From Opisthocomus hoazin (Eukaryota > Chordata > Aves > Opisthocomiformes > Opisthocomidae), in the NCBI RefSeq assembly GCF_030867145.1, contig NC_134422.1:14580531-14644530 (forward strand): a stretch of DNA of 64,000 nucleotides. The letters are read 5' to 3'. Positions 1 through 10,473 of the stretch are shown in pieces. The notes under the pieces are model-generated. The model searched no databases and was not told where the DNA came from. It saw nothing but the letters and a program-made list of their open reading frames with translations. Within the stretch, counting starts at the first letter, position 1. Each line of letters starts with the position of its first letter. Both the position numbers and the translations under genes were made by a program.

Positions 1-3000
1 TCAAATGATGTGAAGTGCTTCAGGAGGAAAGATGCTATATTTAGGTGCCATATTATTGCTATGTAGACATTTTCATAACCCCTAATTATGGGGCTTTTTT
101 TGCAAGCTCTGTAGTATTAACTGGATTGGATAAATATATAATTAGAGAGTGTTTCAACATGCACACTCTTGATGCTAGAAGCTTTATCAGCTCTTTCTTT
201 CCTTCATGATCTGTTTTGCTTTTCTTTTAAAGCTGTTTCTATCAATTATGGCAAGATTTACTCAGAGCCCCAATAAAGGGTCATTGCAGATATCCCAGTA
301 GAATAGGAGAGCTACATTTATGTTCCAGAACTCTTCTGTTTTCTAGAAAGACACTTCTGGGTTGTCACTGTATAACTGTGACTGCCAGAAGCTAGACTGA
401 TCAGACGGAAAAAAACACAACAACAACAACAGAACAGCAGCAAAAAAGAACTTTTCAGGTGTTCCCTGACCCCAAACTGTTTATAGACTAAGGATTCCTA
501 CTCCAACAGCTTCAGCAGAAGATCTGCAGCCCAAATCTTTGCTGGATCCCTCTCCTCTCTTCTGTCAGTGGACAGAAAGCAAGACCCAAGGAGGGTCTTC
601 ATTTTCTGCACAGTGCCAGGGATGCACAAATGGCTTCAAAGATCTCTAGGGAGGTAGATACACCCCTGGCTAAAAGAACGACGACTCTAACAAATTATTA
701 AATTGGTTGACAGGAAAAAGGCAAGTTACCTATTTTCCAGCATTCTGATCTGTCAAATTAAAAGATACCTTTAACATTTAAATCCAGCTAGTCTTATAGA
801 AGTGGAAAAAAAAATGTAGCACCAGTATTTTCCTTTCTAGGTGCTGACGAAACCTGCATTCCCATTTATTGCTAACCAAAAAAGCCTTAAACAAATAAGC
901 TTCTCGCTTTTCTGATCAGGCATGGCCAATAAATTATTTTTCAGATTCTTTTAGATGTGTTTACGAACCTTTTCCTCTCACACCAGCTTACACCCAGTGA
1001 GAATCTGAAAAGCTAAATTACAAGTATAAACACTTCAAAACAGAAGTTAACAATAGAAAGAATTAAGAGCATTGCTAGAGTGACACGATACGGATGCTGT
1101 AATATTAAACAAACGGCTCACAATGGTATTATGACATGAGTCATAATGCCTGATGCCATGAACATATTGCAGAAAAGAACAATAGCTGCTATCACCAGCT
1201 ACGGAGATACACAGAGCACGATACCGGGAGCCCGACTGCTGACTGATCTACAGCAAGGCTTTGGTCTACAAGCCAACAGGATAAATTCACACCTGGTGCA
1301 AATGGGTGTAACTGAACAGAAGCTCGTGGAGTTGCAGTGTCTTCAGCTAGGCTCCGATACTGCACCAAAAGCACTACAGGCTTTGCTCTGTGCAGTCTTG
1401 CAGCCTGTTTATGACTGTAATTGACTAGGGAATTCCAATTTGGTAGGATCTTGAATCCGCTTTCCACAGGTGTGAATAACTGAATCTGGCCCTACATTAA
1501 CACCAACAGCTTTTTAAGCTCAGCAAGTCACAGAGCACATCTGAATGGTTGCAACATTCAACAGCATCACAAGAAACTGGTGGCCGTCAGCACATGGGCT
1601 GGTTTAACATTCCTTTTGCTGTTAAGTCCAGTGACTGTGGACTGCAACTGGTGATGCTGAAGAAGATTCCTATAAGAGCTGGCCCATTCACAAGCTTCAC
1701 AGACAAAGCACGGAACCAAATCCCAGGGTGCACTTACAGTATATGCATCTCATAATTAAAAATCTATTTGCGGCACACAGAGTAGAAAAAGCTTTCATTT
1801 GGGGTAAAACTTAAACATGGCTTTACTTTCCCAGCTTGATGCAGTAACAAGGCAAACCCACTCAGAGAATGAAATACAGGGCTTGTTTCAATGTCACGCA
1901 CTGTTAACATAGCTGCACACCATAGTACTCAAATCACTAACATAAACAGAACTGGCTTGAAATCTAAGTCTCTGTGCCTATCACCTAGCTAATAAGAAAC
2001 ACTCGGCACAGAGACTTAGGTGGGCTCCACTCTGACCAAGCACCACCCAGCAGCTCCCCATATAGGCAGCCCAATGCAGGATGCGTGAACAGGGCACTAC
2101 AATATTGTGGCTCTTTCTCAGCTTTTATAGTAGCACCGGGGACCCCTGGCAGCTGTCCTAAAGGCAGGCTCAAGGTTGCCCTGAACTGTGCTAAAGACCA
2201 AACCAGCTTCTGAACAATTTCAAAATACGGGTTGAGTAAAAGTGGTTTGCTGCGCTCTCTTGGATGTGGAGCTGGCTGGAGCACAGCCACATCTGAGAAC
2301 AGGCTGCCTTCTCTTCAGCCATCACAAGAGTGCCCACATACCACACATTTAATGCAAGACAACATACTGAGGATGAGGGACCCAAAAGTCAAGAAATCTA
2401 CTCAAAAAAGTGGGTAGCTGCAATGCATTGCCTCAATTCTATCATCAGGGTCCCCCAAAATGCATTTTATTACAGAGACATTAACATGGTAGAAGTTGAT
2501 TTGCTCAGAGCAAGCCTTGCGTTTCTCGTCTGTGTGTGTTTACACATGAAACGCATGCTCACCCATGCAAACACACCACCCCATCAAGCCAAACACACAC
2601 AATGTATATAAGACATAAATAAATACTTATGAGTCACCGATAACCACCTCATAAATTACATGATCTTACAAAGTATCACTGCTAAAGGTAATTCATACAA
2701 TTGGATACAAAATACACATATACGACTCTCATTAAGACAGATAAGAATTGTTTGTCTCCTTTCACAAGAGCCCAGGGCCTTAATTTACAAGGTCCTGAAT
2801 TACTTTTTTAAGCTTAGAGTTCCACAGCCGTGAGTCAGTTCCAAAACCTGACCCAAAAACAAGCCGTAAGACACCAAACCTGGTGACAGTGAACAGGAGA
2901 TGGCACAGGGGGTCCAAAAGTCCGAGACCCCAGTCTGCTCCAGCCCACAGGAGCCAGATCTGGTAGCATTTACAACCTTTCATCCTCAAACAGACGTCGC

Positions 3001-3468
3001 TTCAGCATCTACCTCTCCTACCTCATTCCCGCTGCGCTGCCCAGGACCGGCTTCCCATCACCCGGGTGAGGAGCAAGGCTCCGGCCGCAGGAAAGCGTGG
3101 CCGCTGCAGCTCTTCCGCAGCTTGTGACAAACTCTTCTGCGGGAGCGAGCCGCTCCACCCGACAAAGCGCAGAGGGGCGAGATCAGCCCTGCAGCCTCCG
3201 CTCGGGCAAAAACCTAACTGCCACTTTGGTACCACTTGACTGACACAGCCCAAACACGGCGTGTTTGTTTTGCTGACACATAGGTTTAAGTTTGCTCCCC
3301 AGCCACATCTTCTCTCCCCTTGGATACAATAGTCATCTTCATAGCACTTATTATAACATATTGCAGCAATAACGTGCAATTATCCTCAAAAACAAAGCAA
3401 AAGCTCAAGATAAAAATAACAGGCACTGAGCACACTTACCAGCTGGAGGAAGGCAGCGAGGCAGCACT

Positions 3469-3510
3469 AGCTGCAGCCCTAAAATGGCTGTGCTGTAGTA
3501 GGCTGCAGCT
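3469..3510. repeat. Perfect 10-bp inverted repeat (AGCTGCAGCC / GGCTGCAGCT)
   Basis: Arms at 3469-3478 and 3501-3510 are exact reverse complements separated by 22 bases. The spacer contains AAAATGGCTG, which resembles a YY1 site. No gene is attached to it. It could be a small hairpin or chance. Confidence 0.5.
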
Positions 3511-4457
3511 GCCTCTCCCGGCCTGATTTCAAAGGCCAGTCTGCAGGAGGACATGCTGGGAGGTGGACCCTCTCCAAAAGCAGGTCCAAAGTGAGAAGGA
3601 GCAGGCAGCAGACAGGCTCTGCAGAGCTGTCATTAGGTAGAGATGTGCCTCACCTGGGGTCTGCACACTGCAGCAGGGGGTTCAAGGATTGCATTTGGGC
3701 CAGCCAAGAGCTTGAAACGCTCGGCACCTGGGAGGGCTGATCCAGGCCCAGGAGGTGCTCAGCAACAGCTCTCATCCTGGGTCTTCCTTGATAGTGGTGT
3801 CTGACCCAAGGAAATCGATACACCTCTTGGGTTTTCTTCATGCCCTTTTTCTGTTTTGCTGGATGTGTCAACTTTGTCGTTGCCCACAACAGGCTCCTAC
3901 ATTGACCCCTCTATTTACAAGTTTTCACAGCAATGTACCCTGAAAGCAAATTATAGCCGGGAGGACAAAAAAATCAGACAGTTTCAAGGACCACAAAGAG
4001 CGAGCATACAAATTTAGTAAAAATATTGGCTTAAAATTCTCAGTGGCAGATCATAAAGATGGTAAATCTTACCAGGTACAAGGGAGCTATATGCAGACCT
4101 CAGGTCTCTGATGGCTTCACAGCTCTCTCAGGTTATGTGGCATGTGTGTAAAAACTTGACATCTCTGCTTTGTACAAGGAAGACTGGCTAGAGCTGCACA
4201 CATTCAAGGAGGGCCTCTGTTGAATAGAATTGGCCAAATCAGATTAAAAACCCAAAATCTATGATGAAGGCTGCAAGATGCCTGCTCGGAGAGGTTCCAC
4301 TGATGTGAACCAGAAGCTCCTTGCATGTGGTCACGGCCTAAATTTGATACTGGAATTTAAAAACAAATTAAGATTCCCATGTAATATTGACTTTTTTTTT
4401 CCAGAGTAAAAGATTTTACAGCATGGAATGCTATATGCAGTGGTTACATGAGCCCAA

Positions 4458-4501
4458 GTAATTGTACCAATTATATAATTTGATATAATTGCACTAATTA
4501 C
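4458..4501. repeat. AT-rich imperfect 19-bp inverted repeat
   Basis: The arms at 4458-4476 and 4483-4501 pair at 15 of 19 positions around a 6-base loop. The four mismatches are consecutive and central. The sequence is AT-rich and lies in unannotated flank, so it may be a cruciform-prone spot or a remnant of a small palindromic element. No terminal duplication was identified. Confidence 0.5.
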
Positions 4502-7500
4502 ATAAACACATAATAATGAAATATAAGTTATTCCAAGAGCTAAACTGGAAGAACTTTAAAGAACCTAAATCTGCTCCCACTTATTCTAGTACAAATCAGA
4601 AACAATTCCCCTGAAATCAATGAAGTTACCCAGATAAAATTGGCCCCCACCACTACAGGCAGCCAGGTAAATCCAGCTTTCAGTTTCAGGGTACTGACTG
4701 GGCAAGCAAATGAAAGCTACTGGGGTATTTTGTGCCAACAGAAATTTCTAATTCCTGGCCAAATTCCAGCATATGCAGGAGGATTCTCCCCATGTTCCTG
4801 GCCAGGTTAGGTGTCTTCTCTTGTTCTGATCTGCCATGCAGCATCTGTGGATTTTGCTAAAACTTTTAGCTGCTGATCCTAAACCAAAAAAAAAAAAAAA
4901 ACAACCAACAAAACCAAACTTTAAGAAACCCTGAGAATGAGCTGGGCCCAATCAGGATTTCAAGAAAACCAGATTCAGGTGTGTGTTTAGTTACATTGGT
5001 GCTAGCCTGAATTACATCTGCAGACCTTTCGTAAGCTACTGCAGACTGACACCAGCGTTAACAGAAAGAGACTCTGCTCTTACACAAAAATTTGTGTTTT
5101 GCAAAACGTTCTTCAACCCTTCGCAACAGAAACCATGCCAGACAAAAACTATTCTTAAGAAGGATTCACTCAGTAAGGGGGTTCCCTCTTCTCCCAGGGC
5201 AGGGGGAGTGCAGCAATTAATTTCTGCTGCTGACTTCATCTCTCACAAGTAACAAAGCGAAGAAGGTGAGACCTGGCGATTTTGGAGTGGGTGTCTATTA
5301 TGTGTGGAAATATGTGATGTATGCAGAGTTAATCCACCAAGTGCTCTGTAGCACCACATCGTGACAGTCACCCCGTTCACACCATCCTCATTAGTGCCGG
5401 TGGGAGGTCCAGGCACAGGGATGGGGGTTTTGCCTGTGTTAGAATATTTTAAAGGACAAAGATTTCCCAGCTGCAGAGACTGATTCTGCCACGTGATAGA
5501 ATACAATAACTTAGCACTGACAGGACCAAATTCAAAGCCTATCAGAGACAAGAGAGAGACGCCCAGTCACCTCAGGGAGGGCATGGGCCTGACCCAGAGA
5601 GTTTTGTAGATACGGTACCCAACTTAGCATAAGGCAATGAAACTGGATGCTGAGTTTTGCAAGGATGGTAATGACATAAGGGAAAATCAAGCCCAGAGTT
5701 TTCAAAATCAGCCATCAAGTTTGGGCATCTCACTTTTCATCTTGCCTGATTTCAATAATGCAGGAGGTGGAAGCTGCAAGCAGTGGTGCTTGTGTAGCCC
5801 CCTGCAAAAAGCTAGCAAGAGCAATGGCCTTGTCACAGCCCTGAAAAATCAGGCCCAAACTGTCTCAGATTGGCCCCTCAAAAATAAAGACCTTTTCCAT
5901 TTTATTTCATTTTCGCCTTAGAAATCTGTGTGACAGGTCGCTGCCGGTACCGGGACTCGGGAATACCTCACTCTACAGCGTGCTAAGAGTAGCGAGTGAT
6001 GCTACACCGCAGAAAACTCAAGGCATGTTCTGTTCAGATTGATTTCCATAGCCTGTTTGACACAAAATAATAGGACTCGGGAGCCCGGACTATGATCCAG
6101 CTCTTCCCACTCGCGGATGATGCCCCTCACACCATCCTGATCTGTGCTCTTTGCGTTTCTCTTTCTGCTCCATGAATGTCAGAGACACAGCTGCAGATGA
6201 GGGAGCAGGGAAGGCAGGGGAAGAAAGCTCTGAAAGCTTTTTTGCCGACAAAACGGGTGTTCTTTGCCAGCCTCTGTGAAAGAGTTCAGGAACCCAGGCT
6301 TGTTTGTGGGTTTGCAGGGGGATGTAAAGCACAGCCCTCTCCTGCTCCTCACTCCCGGCCAGCCCAAGCTCATGGCACCCTGGCTGCCAGCAGCTCCCTG
6401 CTCTGGGGCTGCCGGTCCAAATCCCACGCTGAGACACCCCACTCTCCTCCTGGGAGAGCACAGGAGTCCCAGTGTCCAATGCAGGGCTTGGCTTCAACCC
6501 CAGAACTCAGCCACTTCCAATTAAGAACGAAACCTAACCAGACCCAGCCCCCAGGGCCTTGCATTTCAATGGGCAAGATTTCTTAATATATCCCATTTTT
6601 AAAAGTGCAGCCCAGTCTAACTAATGAAGACTGTGTCATATCAGGTCAAATGTGCCTTCAGACCGAATGGATGTGTATTTGCCACTGATTTCAAGGGCAT
6701 TCGATCGAACTCGCCAGCAACGGGGTTGACTCCAGGAACAAAGACGGGGAGAAGGCTGCTAATAGCGAGTGGTGGCTTTGACAAAAAAACGTGCAGATTG
6801 AGGTGATGAGAAGCCATGAAATATTCAAAAAATTTGGTCTGGGGAACAAAGTTCCGTGCAGCAGGTTATTGACACAGCCACAGCAAACTGCTCGTGGAGG
6901 TCTCCCGAAACAAAGCCGTTCAACCCCAGAGTCTGGCTTTGGGGAGGGGTGGGCAGAGCCACGCTTCAATGTGAATTGTAACTAGAACCCATCATTAGCT
7001 GCATGGACTTACTTCTTCAACACCTCCCAGGTCTCAGGGTCAGATCTAACATTTGCTAAGTCAGCAGAGGTCCTTCTGTCAGCTTCAGCTGGCATTTGCT
7101 CAGGTCTCCAGGAGGAAGGATTTATCTGTGAAGAGCAATGAAATCAATACCTGGATACACGAGCAGATGACAAGAATTTCTATGAATATTTGTCAACATT
7201 TTGGAGTTTTTATTCGTTAAGGGGCTGTATTTTACTCAAAAAAACCTCTCCTTGGTGCCAGCTAATAAAAAACCAAACCAAAACAAAACAAAAGTTGTTC
7301 ATCAAACTTACTATTGACCTCTTTTTCCTGGAAGTGCTTTCCACAGTATATTTTTACTTCTTGTAACCGATCAGGGAGTGACCTAGAGAAGAAGTTACAT
7401 TCTTACACAGCAGGTGAACCAGGAACTTGCTGTAAATGACCTGCAGGTATGCGGAACAGCGCCGTTCCTGCGCCCAGAGACCCTGCGCTGATGCAGACAG

Positions 7501-7725
7501 AAAGCAGCAGATGCTTACATGTATAGACGGCAATAAAACTAGAGTGTAACATTTTTAGGATCGCAGCTGAGCTCTCAGACAAGGCTTTCTGCAATGACTA
7601 ATACGACTACGGTCTAATGCGACAGTTCGCTGTCTGCAGCCGCATTCAGTCCCGAAAGTAAGCAAGTGTCTCCAGATGTTACACACTGAAAAAAAAAAAA
7701 AAGCACATCCAGTTTTCAATCTTTC

Positions 7726-7735
7726 TTTATTTATT
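7726..7735 (-). terminator. INHBB: Polyadenylation signals for INHBB
   Basis: Two overlapping minus-strand AATAAA hexamers occur here, the last canonical signals seen on this strand downstream of INHBB before the sequence turns into ordinary flank. Cleavage would fall 10-30 bases further along, at about 7700-7715. Confidence 0.6.
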
Positions 7736-9337
7736 TAAACTGTACACAAATGTAAAATACTTCAACAGCAAATCTAAGTGAAAACTGTTTGGTTTAAATT
7801 ATTATGGAACAGAACCTAAAAGGAACTTTATTAAATAAACATAAAAATTGGATTTGAAGGATGCACATATTGTAATGTATTCTACAATAGTCATTTTTTT
7901 TTCACTCTACGTTCCATGTGCGTATGGTATAGAAAAGACACTGAATAGAACAAACAGAATCCATTTTGTACCCTGAAACAATTGGTAGGCCTCGTGAGGG
8001 ATTGCTCAGTATGACTACATGATATATGATGGCTTTGCCATCTCATAAAAATTATAACTAATACGTTGGCCTCTTTGGTTCCAAAATTTATGTATAATAC
8101 ATTTAACTGTATTCATTTTTTGCTGCTATAAAAATAACATTTTTTTTCAAATGGCAGTTTTTTGACTAATCATGCAACTAAATCAGTGCAAACATTAAAA
8201 GCAATCATTCGCTTTAAAAAAGAAGCAAAAGATTTTAATTTCAAGTATAAAAAAATATAAAAAAGTCATATCATAAGTCCAGTTTTGTCTAGTATGGGTC
8301 AACACTTTAAATTGCATAGCTCATGCGGCACCTGTTTACCTAGATAGTGAGCAAAGATAAGTGCACTATCAAGTACCACTTTTCAAGGCATTGAAATTTG
8401 CAAGTGCTATTATACGTGCATTCAAGCAGTTTGCAAGTGCTATGCTGTATCATTATTTTCTGATCTTTATGGCCATCCTCGACACCTCCTGGTAAGGAAA
8501 TTGAAAGCGCTCTCCTCTCTCCTCCTTTCCAAGACTCGTTAAAATGTTCCTCGCCTGTTATTAAACACACTGCATTTTTCAGAACGTCTCCACTCGGTTA
8601 CTGTCACTCCTCTTCAGGGTTCATTGGTTTAGCCGTGGCAGTGGTCACTTGTTCGCTCGTCCCCCACATGACGTGTCCTCGCCGAGTCCCCCATTGCAGA
8701 ACACAGATTGAAACCTTAACTTTTCACTCTCTGGACAGCGAGAGATGGCAACAGTCAACACAGCCCAGATGTGGCCTCAGGTCCCCTTTTCCAAGACGCG
8801 GCGGGGGTAGCCATCCACGGGTTGCGGGTGGGCAGTTCAAGCATCGGATCACGCCAGCCCAGCTTGTGACTTTGCAGCGTCAGATGTTAGCAACACAGCA
8901 GTCGCTTACGTGTCTGTCTCCTTTTCCCTCTCTCTGGTGGTACCACGCGGTTCCTTACTGGAAGTGCTGTAAGAAGATGCGGGTATCTGTGACGTTTACA
9001 TCTAGATGAATTTAAATTAAGAGGAAGTGATCACCTCCCAAGGCAGGTGTCCTGCAGCTTCCCGTTAGACCTCAGAGGTGACGGTCGACTTTTTTTTATT
9101 TTTCTTTTTTTTTTTTTTTGTTTTAAGTTTTCTATGTTTGGTCATTTCGACACCTGCGTGCAAGAATACATCGTGTTCTCGCAGTCTGTGCTTTTGCCTG
9201 AGCAAAGGGAGCTCATTTCGGTCTGACTTCGCTGGCAGGTGGGGAAAAACAGCTGCTCAGCCGTTCACTTGTACTGGCAGGCATTTAGGTCCGGCGTCAC
9301 TGGTCACTGACTTTCTGTGCTCGTGTCCCTTTTCCGA

Positions 9338-9420
9338 GCTGCCTCGTGTGTGTGTCTGTGCCTGTGCGTGTGTATGAGCGCGTGCTTGTGTGCGTGCCCA
9401 CGTTTCGTGTGTGTGTGTGT
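9338..9420. repeat. Imperfect TG/CA simple repeat in INHBB 3' UTR
   Basis: The plus strand shows an interrupted TG tract, ending in a pure TG run at about 9406-9420. In the INHBB mRNA it is read as CA repeats, a class of sequence known to bind hnRNP L. Any functional effect is inference. Confidence 0.75.
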
Positions 9421-9652
9421 CTCTTTAAGACATTTCATAGCATTAACTTATAAGTGGTAGAATATATAAGTGTCCAAGATCCACAAACTGCCACTGTCCT
9501 GACACCAAAGTGAAATGATTTTTTTTTTTCTTTTTTCTTTTTTTTTTTTTGTCAAACTTTTCCACAGTGACTTTCCAACACTGATGCCTGGATACACAGT
9601 GAAACTTCCTCCAACACCATCTCGTACGGGAATGTTTCTCTCTTTCTCTCGT

Positions 9653-9680
9653 CCTCTCTCTCTCTCTCTCCCCCCCCCCC
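9653..9680. repeat. CT tract plus C10 run just after the INHBB stop
   Basis: A CT dinucleotide run (9653-9670) abuts ten C residues (9671-9680). In mRNA sense this is G10 followed by GA repeats, starting only about 17 bases after the INHBB stop codon. Confidence 0.8.
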
Positions 9681-9697
9681 AAAAAACACACCTTAAA

Positions 9698-10473
9698 TCA
9701 AGCACAACCACATTCTTCCACAATCATATTGGGAACGTCCCTTTTCACAATGTTGTATTCATCATCAAAGTACAGCATTGACATTGTGCTAAGTTTGGTT
9801 GGAATGCAACAGGAGTTCACGGTGCCCGGGTTCAGCCCCCGCATTCGGTACTGATTCACGACGGCGGTGTGAAAGGAGGAAGCCGACCCCGGGACACCGG
9901 CCAAGTAGGCCGGGCAGCTCCCTTCACAGTAATTCCCATAGTAACCTGATGGAGCTATGATCCAGTCATTCCACCCAATGAGTCTAAAGTCAATGTAAAA
10001 CTGTTGCCTGCAACATAGATTGGTCCTGCCATCGCACTCCAGGCCTCTTTTCCGGATCCTGTGTTTGTTATCGGCGAGGCGGGCTTGCACCACTAAAAAA
10101 GGCCGGTGGGATTCCTCCCCGGGGTCCACATAAATTGGCAGCACTGAATACTCTTCACAGCCCTCACATTGAACATCCAAGTTCAGTCTCCTTTCTCCTC
10201 TCTCAAACAGAGCCTGGATCGCCTCTGTCATGGGAAAAGTGTGCCAACCACTTCTTTTGAGATCAACTTTCTTTTCAACCACATTCCACTTGTTGCTAGT
10301 GTCCGGGTCTTGGAAATAGACTTTGACTCTTACTTTTCGCCTGCTGCCTTTCTCTAAGACATATGGAAGCAGCTTCAAGTAAAGCCACAGGCTGGCTTGA
10401 ACGACAAACAAGTTCTGGTTCCCTTCATTCGAGATGAAGAAATAGAGGCGGACTCTAGATGAGGCCAGATCGT
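9698..10473 (-). CDS. INHBB: INHBB coding exon 2 (rest of propeptide and mature activin beta-B)
   Basis: The acceptor is a pyrimidine-rich CTTGCAG immediately before the ACGATCTGG that continues codon 137. The exon encodes residues 137-394: the remainder of the latency-type propeptide, the RIRKR processing site and the whole cystine-knot domain, including the WNDWIIAP motif and the terminal CGCA. The open frame runs on upstream of the acceptor to about 10498, but those residues are intronic. The stop codon is at 9698-9700. Confidence 0.97.

Larger units (their letters stand above)
1..7700. other. Non-coding flank downstream of INHBB
   Basis: I see no convincing exon here. Open frames are short, lack family motifs and are not flanked by matched splice sites. 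The stretch holds A/T-rich unique sequence, a short CAA-type run near 415-430, two small inverted repeats (listed separately) and a moderately GC-rich patch at about 2900-3530. By the INHBB neighbourhood in human as I recall it, the next gene in this direction should be GLI2 at some distance. This is therefore probably intergenic regulatory territory, but that is inference. Confidence 0.6.
7700..9697 (-). other. INHBB: INHBB 3' UTR
   Basis: On the minus strand the region follows the INHBB stop codon directly and is AT-rich with no credible open frame. Overlapping AATAAA signals (plus-strand TTTATT at 7726-7731 and 7730-7735) predict cleavage near 7700-7715, giving a UTR of about 2 kb. A second AATAAA at 7827-7832 could give a slightly shorter form. 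The stop-proximal part carries GA and CA/TG simple repeats and T/A homopolymers, listed separately. Confidence 0.65.

Noticed and set aside
3023-3379. 118-codon cysteine-containing minus-strand frame downstream of INHBB
   Set aside because: The cysteine spacing matches no family I recognise, there is no signal peptide or paired splice site, and the region lies beyond the INHBB polyA signal.
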